A DNA stretch of 9,665 bases from JBLKSS01 sp047607725 (lineage in GTDB: Bacteria > Pseudomonadota > Gammaproteobacteria > Enterobacterales > Enterobacteriaceae): the NCBI RefSeq assembly GCF_047607725.1, contig NZ_JBLKSS010000163.1:1-9665 (forward strand), written 5' to 3'. The notes under the pieces were generated by a model, which ran no database searches, had not been told where the DNA came from, and was given only the letters and a program-made list of their open reading frames with translations. Shown here piece by piece: positions 1-7,186 of the stretch. The stretch's first letter is position 1. Each line of letters opens with the position of its first letter. A program made the translations under genes and the position numbers.

Positions 1-2
1 GG

Positions 3-215
3 GTAATAAGCCTGGGTCGCAAGAACTATCTGTTCTTCGGTTCGGATAGCGCCGGCGACCGGGCGGCGCTGATGTATACGCTGATCGGCAGTTGCAAACT
101 GAACGGCGTGGAGCCGGAAGCGTATCTGCGCCATGTGCTGGCGATTATCGTGGATCATCCTATCAACAAAATCAAAGAGCTTCTGCCGTGGAACCTCACC
201 ATCCCTGCTGAATAA
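3..215 (+). CDS. tnpC: IS66-family transposase (TnpC/Orf3), C-terminal 70 residues, 5' end outside window
   Basis: The open frame from base 3 encodes the C-terminal end of the DDE transposase of IS66-family elements. The visible peptide contains LGRKNYLFFGSD, then AGDRAA, a hydrophobic LIGSCKLNGVEPEAYLR stretch and a tail ending LLPW...IPAE. This is the conserved arrangement of the IS66 C-terminal domain (ALGRKNWLFAGS...GERAA...GVEP..YL...LLPW in relatives). The catalytic DDE residues lie upstream and cannot be assessed. No frameshift or stop interrupts the visible part. The gene ends 30 bases before the element's end, as expected for the last gene of an IS66 element. Whether the whole transposase is intact is unknown. 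Confidence 0.88.
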   Translation, partial: VISLGRKNYLFFGSDSAGDRAALMYTLIGSCKLNGVEPEAYLRHVLAIIVDHPINKIKELLPWNLTIPAE

Positions 216-223
216 CTGTCAAT

Positions 224-245
224 ACGGCGCTGGGCGTACGCTTAC
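224..245 (+). repeat. Right terminal inverted repeat of IS66-family element
   Basis: The reverse complement reads GTAAGCGTACGCCC-A-GCGCCGT. It agrees with the first 22 bases of the left end at 9301-9322 at 21 of 22 positions (only the 15th base differs, A against T). The match places the element boundary at 245. The eight host bases after it are gtattgcc; the other half of any 8-bp target duplication would lie outside the window. Confidence 0.8.
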
Positions 246-259
246 GTATTGCCGCGACG

Positions 260-1030
260 TTACTCAGGCTCATCCTCCTCGGGATCGTCTTCTTCCTCAG
301 CGCCTTTACGCCCTTTACCGACGTAGAACCGGGCGAAGAAAACGCCGATTTCAAACAGCAGGTACATAGGTATCGCCAACAACATTTGGGAAAATACATC
401 CGGCGGCGTCAGCAGCATACCAATGACAAAGGCGCCGACGAGCACATAGGGCCACTTCTTGCGCAGATCCTCCGGCGTCACCACGCCGCTCCAGCATAGC
501 AGTACGATAGCCACTGGCACCTCAAACGACACCCCGAACGCCATAAACAACGCCATAACGAAGTCGAGGTAGTTATTGATATCGGTCGCGATAAGCACGC
601 CGCTCGGGGCGGTATGGGCAAAAAAGCTGAAGGCCAGCGGGAACACGACAAAGTAGACGAAAGCCATACCGGCATAAAATAACAGGGTGCTGGAGAATAG
701 CAGCGGCATCATCAGCCGGCGTTCATGTTTATACAGCGCGGGCGCCACGAAGGCCCATACCTGGTAAAGCAACAGCGGCGCGGAGACGAATACCGAGATG
801 ATGATGGTCAGTTTGATTGGCGTAAAGAACGGCGACGCGACATCGGTCGCTATCATGCTGGCGCCCGTCGGCAACTGTTTGATAAGCGGCGCGGATATCA
901 GCTGATATATATCGTTAGCGAAATAAACCAGCGCCAGAAAGACCACCAGTACGCTGAGGATGCAATAAAGTAGCCGCTTGCGTAGTTCGATTAAGTGACT
1001 GATCAGGGGTTGGGTATCATCAACGGCCAT
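260..1030 (-). CDS. tatC: Sec-independent protein translocase subunit TatC
   Basis: TatC is the polytopic inner-membrane receptor that, with TatB, binds twin-arginine signal peptides and recruits TatA to export folded proteins. The product is 256 residues (E. coli about 258) with six predicted membrane helices, roughly at 20-39, 72-97, 113-135, 155-180, 195-211 and 213-232, and an acidic cytoplasmic tail. Functionally important family residues sit at the E. coli positions: E15 in HLIELRKR, P48, E103 in KHERR, E170 and D211 after TPP. The ATG at 1028-1030 starts 17 bases after tatB, so the genes are co-transcribed. In E. coli tatD follows directly. Here an IS66 end lies only 14 bases past the stop, so the operon's normal 3' neighbour and terminator are missing. 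The coding sequence itself appears intact. Confidence 0.97.
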   Translation of the reverse strand: MAVDDTQPLISHLIELRKRLLYCILSVLVVFLALVYFANDIYQLISAPLIKQLPTGASMIATDVASPFFTPIKLTIIISVFVSAPLLLYQVWAFVAPALYKHERRLMMPLLFSSTLLFYAGMAFVYFVVFPLAFSFFAHTAPSGVLIATDINNYLDFVMALFMAFGVSFEVPVAIVLLCWSGVVTPEDLRKKWPYVLVGAFVIGMLLTPPDVFSQMLLAIPMYLLFEIGVFFARFYVGKGRKGAEEEDDPEEDEPE

Positions 1031-1047
1031 GGATTAGCGATCATTAT

Positions 1048-1578
1048 TCAGTGGAGAAGTGGACGATGCCGGCCGCGGGGCTCCGCTTGGGATGGCGGTT
1101 TCGCGGTAGGCGGCGCGGCCTGGGCCGCCGAATTCGCTACGGAATCGGCCGGCGTCATCGGCGGCGCGTCTGCCTGGCGATCGCCTTCCGCCGGGGTCAC
1201 ACCATCATGCAACACCTCGGAATCGGTCACCAGGGGATTGTGAATCGTATGCGGCTCAGCCGGATCCAGTGCGGCACTATTGATGCCCTTGAATTCCTTT
1301 TTCATAGACTCCGCCGCTTCACGCAGCTCCTCCATTGAGGCTTTCAGCTCCGGCGACAGATTGTTTTTACTGGCCTCTTCAACTTTCTTCAGGCTGTTCT
1401 GCAGCTCTTGCAGCTTAAGCTCCTGCGTTAATTCGTTCTGCACCGTCGACGCCATGGATCGTATTGCCCTGATCCAACCTGCCACCGTCCTGATCGTAAC
1501 CGGCAAACGTTCTGGACCCAGCACCACCAGTCCGATAACGAATACCAGCATAAGCTCACCAAATCCAATATCGAACAC
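1048..1578 (-). CDS. tatB: Sec-independent protein translocase subunit TatB
   Basis: TatB forms the twin-arginine signal-peptide receptor together with TatC. The protein has 176 residues (E. coli 171). A short N-terminal membrane helix (about 5-21) with E8 and the G21-P22 hinge is followed by an amphipathic helix (PVTIRTVAGWIRAIRSM), a charged helical region (about 45-100) and a Pro/Ala-rich, poorly conserved tail. The retained block HTIHNP...HDGVTPA also occurs in E. coli. The start is GTG (complement of 1576-1578), giving [M]FDIGFGEL; E. coli tatB also uses GTG. Only three bases separate it from the tatA stop, which suggests translational coupling. TatB rather than a second TatA is indicated by length, E8 and the position between tatA and tatC. 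Confidence 0.96.
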   Translation of the reverse strand: MFDIGFGELMLVFVIGLVVLGPERLPVTIRTVAGWIRAIRSMASTVQNELTQELKLQELQNSLKKVEEASKNNLSPELKASMEELREAAESMKKEFKGINSAALDPAEPHTIHNPLVTDSEVLHDGVTPAEGDRQADAPPMTPADSVANSAAQAAPPTAKPPSQAEPRGRHRPLLH

Positions 1579-1581
1579 GGC

Positions 1582-1848
1582 TTATACCTGCTCTTTATCT
1601 TTATTTTTGGCTTCATCCGGCCGTGTCGGGTCGGCTTTCGGCGCAATGGGCGGTGGGGTAAAGTCGGCATCTTGTGTAGGCTTATCCGACGATTTCGTCG
1701 CCATATTATCATCTTCGCTCATGGATTTTTTAAATCCTTTAATCGAAGCGCCTAAATCCGAGCCCAGGCCGCGCAGCTTTTTCGTACCAAATAACAGCAC
1801 TACGATAGTCGCTATGATCAATAATTGTGTAATGCTGATACCACCCAT
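1582..1848 (-). CDS. tatA: Sec-independent protein translocase subunit TatA
   Basis: TatA is the small subunit that oligomerises to form the Tat translocation pathway. The product has 88 residues (E. coli 89): an N-terminal membrane helix (about 3-20), the FGTKKL hinge (20-25), an amphipathic helix containing the conserved F39 (GASIKGFKK), and a charged tail that keeps QDADFT and ends KDKEQV as in E. coli. Position 7 is Thr where E. coli, as I recall it, has Trp. The ATG at 1846-1848 has an AGAGG ribosome-binding sequence seven bases upstream. It follows ubiB by 50 bases and leads the tatABC set. That gap could hold a separate tat promoter, but I could not pick out convincing hexamers. Confidence 0.96.
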   Translation of the reverse strand: MGGISITQLLIIATIVVLLFGTKKLRGLGSDLGASIKGFKKSMSEDDNMATKSSDKPTQDADFTPPPIAPKADPTRPDEAKNKDKEQV

Positions 1849-1898
1849 AAATTTACCTCTGTGAAGGGGGTAAAACCCGGTTATAGTCCCACCGACGG

Positions 1899-3533
1899 CT
1901 ACGCGGTGCGTCTCCAGCCGATAATCCAGTTGACGATACCGGCGGCCATAAGCCAGGCCGGCAGAGATCCCTCGTCATCGCTTTGCGTCATTAAAAACGT
2001 GCCGCTAAGCAGCAGCGTGGCGCCAATGCCGAACAAAAAACGGGATTGGCTTTGCCGCACATGATGAACCCGCATTTCCACCGACAAGCGATCGACACTT
2101 TTCTGCAACAGGCGATGTTGCTTCAAACCGTTATAGACGAGTTCGGGCAATTCGGGCAATTTCTCCACCCAATAAGGCGCCTTCTCCTTTAGCGCGCGCA
2201 GAATAGCCGGCAGACCGACCTGATCCTTGATCCAGACTTCCAGAAAGGGCTTGGCCGTTTTCCATAAATCCAACTGGGGATAAAGCTGCCGCCCGACGCC
2301 TTCAATATACAGCAGCGTTTTTTGCAGCAAAACCAGCTGCGGTTGCACTTCCATATTAAACCGCCGCGCGGTGTTAAAGAGATTCAGCAGTACGTGACCA
2401 AATGAGATCTCCGCCAGTGGCTTTTCAAAAATAGGCTCGCAGACGGTGCGAATAGCGAACTCGAAGTCTTCGACATTGGTATCCGGCGGCACCCAGCCGG
2501 AGTCCACGTGCAGCTCCGCCACCTTGCGATAATCGCGGTTGAAAAAGGCGATAAAATTTTCCGCCAGATAGCGCTTATCTTCTTTGTTCAGTGACCCGAC
2601 GATACCACAGTCGATACCGATATACTGGGGATTCTCCGGGTGTTCAAAACTAACGAAAATGTTGCCCGGATGCATATCGCCATGGAAAAAACTATCACGA
2701 AAAACCTGGGTAAAAAAGACCTGTACCCCGCGCTCCGCCAGGAGCTTCATGTTGGTGCCCTGCTTCTCTAGCGCCGCCACATCGTTGACCGGCACGCCAT
2801 AGATGCGCTCCATCACCATCATGGTTTCGCTGCAATAATCCGAATAGACCTCCGGAATATAGAGCATCGGGCTACCCTCGAAATTACGTCGCAGCTGGAT
2901 GGCATTGGCCGCCTCGCGCAGCAGATTAAGCTCATCGAGCAACGTCTTTTCATATTCCAGCACGACCTCCACCGGCCGCAACCGCCGGCCGTCCGGCAGC
3001 AAGTGCGGCACCCAGCTGGCCAGCCGGTACATTAGCCGTATATCGGCCTTAATCATCGGCAAAATATCCGGGCGGATCACCTTGATTACCACCTCTTTGC
3101 CGTTTTTCAGCCGGGCGGTATGCACTTGCGCGATGGAGGCGGAAGCCAGCGGCTCCTGCTGAAAATCGTCGAACCAGTTTTCCAGCGGCTGCCCCATCGA
3201 GCGTTCGATATGCGCGCGCGCGAGGGCGCCGTCAAAAGGCTGCACCCTGTCTTGCAGCATCGCCAACTGATCGGCGATGGCCGGCGGGAACAGATCGCGG
3301 CGGGTCGAGAGCATTTGACCGAACTTAATCCATACCGGTCCCAACTCCTGCAACGCCAGGCGCAAACGTTCGCCCAGCATGCGCTGCCCATGGTTGTTCG
3401 GCATCCAGAACAGTAAATTGCGTCCCAGCCGCAGCGGCAGCGTCAACCGCGTTTTCGGGATAAGCTCGTCCAGTCCGTAACTGAGCATGACGCGAATAAT
3501 CAGATAGAGGCGGCGGATCTCCCCGAATATCAT
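1899..3533 (-). CDS. ubiB: Ubiquinone biosynthesis regulatory protein kinase/ATPase UbiB
   Basis: UbiB belongs to the ABC1/ADCK/UbiB atypical kinase family and is needed for coenzyme Q synthesis. Family members act as ATPases that assist the Ubi complex at the membrane. The protein has 544 residues (E. coli 546). Family motifs are all visible: the KFGQ signature (70-73), the alanine-rich nucleotide loop LASASIAQVH (129-138), the lysine of VVIKV (K151), the catalytic loop HGDMHPGN (284-291) and the metal-binding DCG (308-310). Two hydrophobic segments (about 496-514 and 521-540) anchor the C-terminus in the inner membrane. The ATG overlaps the ubiJ stop by four bases (ATGA), indicating translational coupling. 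No lesion is visible; the gene looks functional. Confidence 0.97.
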   Translation of the reverse strand: MIFGEIRRLYLIIRVMLSYGLDELIPKTRLTLPLRLGRNLLFWMPNNHGQRMLGERLRLALQELGPVWIKFGQMLSTRRDLFPPAIADQLAMLQDRVQPFDGALARAHIERSMGQPLENWFDDFQQEPLASASIAQVHTARLKNGKEVVIKVIRPDILPMIKADIRLMYRLASWVPHLLPDGRRLRPVEVVLEYEKTLLDELNLLREAANAIQLRRNFEGSPMLYIPEVYSDYCSETMMVMERIYGVPVNDVAALEKQGTNMKLLAERGVQVFFTQVFRDSFFHGDMHPGNIFVSFEHPENPQYIGIDCGIVGSLNKEDKRYLAENFIAFFNRDYRKVAELHVDSGWVPPDTNVEDFEFAIRTVCEPIFEKPLAEISFGHVLLNLFNTARRFNMEVQPQLVLLQKTLLYIEGVGRQLYPQLDLWKTAKPFLEVWIKDQVGLPAILRALKEKAPYWVEKLPELPELVYNGLKQHRLLQKSVDRLSVEMRVHHVRQSQSRFLFGIGATLLLSGTFLMTQSDDEGSLPAWLMAAGIVNWIIGWRRTA

Positions 3534-4048
3534 CTGCTGGCCTCCAGTTTATCCAAGCGGGCCGCCAGATTTTCACTGGCCCGGGTGACATCATCCACTT
3601 CGCCACAAAACCACGCCAGTTCCAAAGCCGAAGGCGTCAGGCGCCATTCGTCGGTAATTGCCTGCGTCATCCGACCCTGGCCGGTGCGCAAAAGCCGCCG
3701 CGCCTCGGTCAGCCGGCGCGCGACCGCTTGGGTGACGCCTTCAGCGGCAATATCGCCGACCCAGGGCGCCAGCAGCTCCGCCGCGTCGAATTCAGCCATA
3801 TCCAGCAGCGCCGGCAGCGTGGCGAGACGGGTACGCACCGTGCAATCCGCGGCGTCATCCCACGCGTTAAGCACATCTACCTGGCGCTCGCCGAATACCA
3901 GAATAACCGGCGTCTCCCATTCGGCCAATTCAAACCGCAAAACTTTACCTTTCAGACGCTCACGGGCGGCGGACATGGCGCGATCTTGATAAAGCAGGCG
4001 TTTAAGCACGGCTTCCAGCGTTGCGCTTATCAGCGGCATCAGCAACAT
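3530..4048 (-). CDS. ubiJ: Ubiquinone biosynthesis accessory factor UbiJ, with internal in-frame deletion
   Basis: UbiJ (YigP) is an SCP2-domain accessory protein of the aerobic ubiquinone complex; its domain is thought to bind the polyprenyl lipid of the intermediates. The frame encodes 172 residues against 201 in E. coli. The N-terminal half (LKGKVLRFE, ILVFGERQVDVL, ADCTV) and the C-terminal half (LAEFDAAELLAPWVGDIAAEG, EAITEEWR-like QAITDEWR, LEKLEA-like LDKLEA) both align with E. coli. After TLP (about residue 78) some 30 residues are missing, corresponding to the E. coli stretch that includes RSGELEVQGD. The frame is kept across the join (about 3809-3814). This removes part of the SCP2 fold, so function is doubtful. 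It sits 12 bases after ubiE and overlaps ubiB by four. In E. coli the 3' part of this locus also yields the small RNA EsrE; I did not establish one here. Confidence 0.88.
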   Translation of the reverse strand: MLLMPLISATLEAVLKRLLYQDRAMSAARERLKGKVLRFELAEWETPVILVFGERQVDVLNAWDDAADCTVRTRLATLPALLDMAEFDAAELLAPWVGDIAAEGVTQAVARRLTEARRLLRTGQGRMTQAITDEWRLTPSALELAWFCGEVDDVTRASENLAARLDKLEASR

Positions 4049-4060
4049 GTCATATCCCGA

Positions 4061-4819
4061 TCAGAATTTATAACCGCGGTGCAGGGCCACGATGCCACCG
4101 GTCATATTGAAATATTCAGTGCTGTCGAACCCGGCTTCCAACATCATCGACTTCAGCGTTTCTTGATCCGGATGCATGCGGATAGACTCCGCCAGATAGC
4201 GATAGCTGCCGGCATCGCGGGCCACCATTTCACCGATGCGCGGCAGAACGTGAAAGGAATAAAGATCATAAGCTTTGTTCAGCGGCTTGAAGCGCGGGGT
4301 GGAAAACTCGAGGATCAGCAGTCGCCCGCCGGGTTTCAGCACCCGGTACATCGACTTCAGCGCCTGCTCTTTTTCGGTCACGTTGCGCAGGCCAAATGAA
4401 ATGGTGATGCAGTCGAAGGTATCGTCCGGGAACGGCAGCGCTTCCGCGTTGGCCTGGACATAGCTGACGTTGCCCAGAATCCCGCGGTTGCGCAGCTTCT
4501 CGCGCCCCACCTTCAGCATGGAGTCGTTGATATCCGCCAGCACCACTTCCCCTTCTTCACCCACCAGCCGCGAAAATTTGGCGGTCAGATCGCCGGTGCC
4601 GCCCGCCAGATCCAGAACCTTTTGCCCACGACGCACGCCGCTGCACTGGATAGCGAAACGTTTCCAAATGCGGTGAATGCCGAAGGACATCAGATCATTC
4701 ATGAGGTCGTATTTAGCCGCGACGGAGTGAAAGACATCCGCCACCATCAACGCTTTCTGATTCTTCGCAACGGGGCGGAAACCAAAATGGGTTGTTTCAC
4801 GCTTGTCTTCATCTGCCAT
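4061..4819 (-). CDS. ubiE: Ubiquinone/menaquinone C-methyltransferase UbiE
   Basis: UbiE is the SAM-dependent C-methyltransferase that methylates demethylmenaquinone and the benzoquinol intermediate of ubiquinone. The chosen start gives 252 residues (E. coli 251). Class I methyltransferase motifs are visible: motif I VLDLAGGTGDL (68-78), the acidic end of strand 2 LAD (94-96), NAEALPFPDDTFD (124-136) and the UbiE signature FGLRNV (142-147). The C-terminus ends VALHRGYKF as in E. coli. A longer frame begins at a TTG at 4837. I prefer ATG 4817-4819 because an AGGA ribosome-binding sequence lies eight bases upstream of it and inside the longer version, and because the N-terminus then matches the family (M....ETTHFGF). 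It follows rmuC by 66 bases and starts the ubiE-ubiJ-ubiB set. Confidence 0.96.
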   Translation of the reverse strand: MADEDKRETTHFGFRPVAKNQKALMVADVFHSVAAKYDLMNDLMSFGIHRIWKRFAIQCSGVRRGQKVLDLAGGTGDLTAKFSRLVGEEGEVVLADINDSMLKVGREKLRNRGILGNVSYVQANAEALPFPDDTFDCITISFGLRNVTEKEQALKSMYRVLKPGGRLLILEFSTPRFKPLNKAYDLYSFHVLPRIGEMVARDAGSYRYLAESIRMHPDQETLKSMMLEAGFDSTEYFNMTGGIVALHRGYKF

Positions 4820-4885
4820 GTTCGTCGTCCTGCTCAATCAGTTTTCAGAGAAACAGATGCGTGGTGAAAGCCCCACCGCGGCGCG

Positions 4886-6484
4886 TCACTCCCGCAGCGG
4901 ACACTCCTCGCGCGCCTGCCGTGACGGGCCAGCCCCGTCCTGTGCCCCGTCCTCCGGCGGCTCGCGACTCTCGTCCCGCGATGGCGGGTCGACGGCCGGC
5001 AGGCCGGTTGCCGATGCCGCCGCATCCTCGCCGGGGCGATCGGCAAAGGGAACATGGGCGCCTGGCGCGGAGGCGATGGGTCGCTTGATTTCCACGCCCA
5101 GGGCGCGGAACCCTTCCGCCTGGCCGATAATATTACCACGCCCGTCGGACAATTTATTCTTCGCCAGCTGATAGCTGGCTTGCGCTTTATCAAGGCTTTG
5201 GCCGATAGCGTTGATATCATCGATAAACAGCCGCAATTTATCGTAGAGGCGCGCCGCGCGATCGGCGATATGCTGGGCGTTGCGGCTTTGATGCTCGTAG
5301 CGCCAGAGATTATTTATCGTGCGTAACGCAACCAGCAGCGTGGTGGGGCTGACCAGCATAATATTGTGCGCCAGCGCTTCGCTTATCAGCTCCGGCTGTC
5401 GGCCTATCGCCACCATAAAGGCCGGCTCGATCGGGACAAACATCAAGACGTAATCCAGCGAGCGCAACCCTGGTAATTGCTGATAATCTTTACGGCCCAG
5501 CAATTTCATATGGGCGCGCAGTGAGTTGACATGCTCGGTTAGCGCCAGTTGGCGTTCAGCATCATTATCGCTGTTGAAATAACGTTCATAGGCCACCAGC
5601 GACATTTTCGCGTCGATGACCACATCTTTCCCCTGCGGCAGACGCACCACCACATCAGGCTGCAGCCGCCGGCCATCCCCTTGCTGGATGCTGATCTGGG
5701 TTTCAAACTCATGGCCTTCACGCAACCCCGATGCTTCAAGTACCCTGCTGAGCACCACTTCGCCCCAATTGCCCTGCGCCTTGTTATCACCCTTGAGCGC
5801 GCGGGTCAGGTTGACGGCCTCTTGCGCCATCTGCACATTGAGCTGCTTCAAATTCCGAATTTCATGGGCTAGCGTGTGACGCTCGCGCGCCTCTTGACCG
5901 AAGCTGTCTTGCACCTGGCGGCGAAAAACGTCCAGTTGCTCGCGCAGCGGCATCAGCAGCCGGTCAAGGCTTTGGCGGTTTTGCTCATCCACCTTACGTC
6001 CGCTGTGCTCAAAGATGCGGTTGGCCAGATTTTCAAACTGCGCCGACAACCGCTGCTCGCTATTGATTAACAGACGCTGCTTTTCTTCCGCCGCCAGCCG
6101 GGTTTCCTCCAAACGGATGGCCACCTCTCGCAGTTCCGCCTCCTGGCTGCTGTTGATTTCCCGCTGCGCCCGCAGCTCTTGATTGAGCTGCTCGCACTCC
6201 TGACGGAAATGCGCGAGGGAGGTCAAACGCTCCTCGGCGGCGGCTAGCCGGCCGTACTGTTCGCGCTGCTCCCGTTCGCCGTCGCGCAGCGCGAGCTCGG
6301 CCAGCCGTCGGGCATGTTGTTCGTCGGCCAGCGCCTGGCGCGCCGCCTGCACCCCCTGCTCGAGACTTATCCGTCCCGCTTCCTGCGCCAAATGCCGTTG
6401 ATGCTGCCGGACGCCGGCGATAAGCCAGCCTAGCAATGCGCCAATCAGTGCGCCGCCTATACCGTAAAACAGGCCGTAATCCAT
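4886..6484 (-). CDS. rmuC: DNA recombination protein RmuC
   Basis: RmuC (YigN) is reported to limit DNA rearrangement at inverted repeats and is predicted to be nuclease-like. The product has 532 residues, longer than the E. coli protein (about 475). A single N-terminal membrane segment (about 7-25) is followed by a long coiled coil (about 30-220, rich in Q, E, R) and the RmuC domain (about 225-470). That domain carries GNWGEVVL (238-245), QPDVVVRLPQGKDVVIDAK (275-293, the D...DAK core of a PD-(D/E)XK-like fold) and RYEHQSRNAQ (395-404). A Pro/Gly/Asp-rich tail of about 60 residues follows. ATG 6482-6484 has a strong GGAGG five bases upstream. A LexA-type box lies 43 bases before the start. 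It is transcribed towards ubiE. Confidence 0.95.
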   Translation of the reverse strand: MDYGLFYGIGGALIGALLGWLIAGVRQHQRHLAQEAGRISLEQGVQAARQALADEQHARRLAELALRDGEREQREQYGRLAAAEERLTSLAHFRQECEQLNQELRAQREINSSQEAELREVAIRLEETRLAAEEKQRLLINSEQRLSAQFENLANRIFEHSGRKVDEQNRQSLDRLLMPLREQLDVFRRQVQDSFGQEARERHTLAHEIRNLKQLNVQMAQEAVNLTRALKGDNKAQGNWGEVVLSRVLEASGLREGHEFETQISIQQGDGRRLQPDVVVRLPQGKDVVIDAKMSLVAYERYFNSDNDAERQLALTEHVNSLRAHMKLLGRKDYQQLPGLRSLDYVLMFVPIEPAFMVAIGRQPELISEALAHNIMLVSPTTLLVALRTINNLWRYEHQSRNAQHIADRAARLYDKLRLFIDDINAIGQSLDKAQASYQLAKNKLSDGRGNIIGQAEGFRALGVEIKRPIASAPGAHVPFADRPGEDAAASATGLPAVDPPSRDESREPPEDGAQDGAGPSRQAREECPLRE

Positions 6485-6488
6485 ATTG

Positions 6489-6493
6489 CCTCC
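6489..6493 (-). promoter_or_regulatory. Ribosome-binding site of rmuC
   Basis: GGAGG on the minus strand, four bases (CAAT less the start) from ATG 6484 by direct count. It is the strongest Shine-Dalgarno match in the window and fixes the rmuC start. Confidence 0.75.
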
Positions 6494-6527
6494 GCCTAAC
6501 CCTGCTGACAGTCACGTTAAGGGGGAA

Positions 6528-6543
6528 CTGTATAGATGTCCAG
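6528..6543 (-). promoter_or_regulatory. Probable LexA (SOS) box upstream of rmuC
   Basis: On the minus strand the site reads CTGGACATCTATACAG. It has the CTG-N10-CAG architecture of a LexA operator and matches CTGTATATATATACAG at 13 of 16 positions. It sits 43 bases before the rmuC ATG and 6 bases after the stop of the dedA-family remnant. In E. coli rmuC (yigN) is a known LexA-regulon member, and its box as I recall it starts CTGGAC and ends TACAG in the same way. The TGGACA inside the box resembles a -35 hexamer, so LexA binding could block RNA polymerase. No clear -10 was found. Confidence 0.7.
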
Positions 6544-6549
6544 ATCCTT

Positions 6550-7067
6550 TTATTGACCGACGAAATGCGTCAGCCAGCGCAAGCCGAATGCGCCGGGCGC
6601 CAGCAGGCCGAACGCCCATAGCGCCGCGGACAGAAGATTGGCTAGCTGAAATCCTAGCCGCGGCATACCGCACAGCCCCGCAACGAGCGGCACGACCGCC
6701 CATAGCGGGCCGAAAAAGACGCCGGCTATTCCCCAGCGCATAAAAAATGCGTGGCCGCGCTCTAGCATGGCAGGATGGCGGGTGAACGGCCACAGGTCAT
6801 AGACCCGTTGCTGGTAGTGGTCGCCTAGCCAAATAGGAGAGCCAGTCGCCGAAAAAACCGCCGGCGGCGGGCGGCAATAAAGACCGGCCAAAAAGGGATG
6901 CCGGCCTCGCCTATCAACGCGCCCAGCCCGAGCAGAATTATCGTCGCCGGCAGCAATAATGACAAAAACGCCAACGATTCGCCGAAGGCCAGCAGAAAAA
7001 CTATCGGTATAGCCCACACCTGATGCTGGCGCACAAAATCGACAATAAGGGAAATCCAGTCTTCCAC
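6550..7067 (-). pseudogene. DedA-family inner-membrane protein, broken by two frameshifts and a motif deletion
   Basis: This is a remnant of a DedA/SNARE-associated family protein, the type found between udp and rmuC in several Enterobacterales. The likely start is GTG 7065-7067, giving EDWISLIVDFVRQHQVWA and the family segment AFGESLAFLSLLLPAT. The frame is lost at a run of C (complement of 6869-6871, apparently one extra base), continues as AAGGFFGDWLSY, is lost again at a run of T (complement of 6831-6833) and resumes as LGDHYQQRVYDLWPFTRHP up to ALWAFGLLAPGAFGLRWL. In the last part the motif FxGRFFGPLR is reduced to FFGPLW: about four residues (IGRF) are gone and the second arginine codon has become TGG (6700-6702). 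These arginines are required for activity in E. coli DedA proteins. Several independent lesions make loss of function nearly certain. Confidence 0.88.
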
Positions 7068-7186
7068 TAATACATAATTCCTGACTCATGCCGCGAGCGG
7101 AACACTAGAGCGTGACGCTTCACCTGCGGTCAAGGGGACGAAAACGGTGCGAAAGGCCGACTGCCACCCGCGGGTCTATCGCGCCG

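Larger units (their letters stand above)
1..245 (+). mobile_element. IS66-family insertion sequence, right-hand end (element enters from outside the window)
   Basis: This is the right end of an IS66-family element whose remainder lies before base 1. It holds the last 70 codons of the large transposase (stop at 213-215), 8 bases of spacer and a terminal inverted repeat ending in CGTACGCTTAC at 245. The outer sequence, read inward, begins GTAAGCGTACGCCC, the GTAAGCG-type end known for IS66 relatives, and it matches the element end at 9301. The first host base is taken as 246. The far end and the target duplication cannot be seen. Confidence 0.85.

Noticed and set aside
1280..1864. 194-codon plus-strand open frame opposite tatB and tatA
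   Set aside because: It is antisense to two conserved tat genes, and its composition is that of a shadow frame.
1888..1908. Hairpin CACCG...CGGTG at the ubiB stop as a terminator between ubiB and tatA
   Set aside because: The stem has only five pairs, overlaps the stop codon and has no T-run after it.
3728..4399. 223-codon plus-strand open frame across ubiJ and ubiE
   Set aside because: It overlaps two recognised genes on the other strand and shows no domain or family signature.
7107..7118. AGCG-TGA-CGCT hairpin after udp as a terminator
   Set aside because: A four-to-five pair stem with a three-base loop and no T-run is too weak to support.
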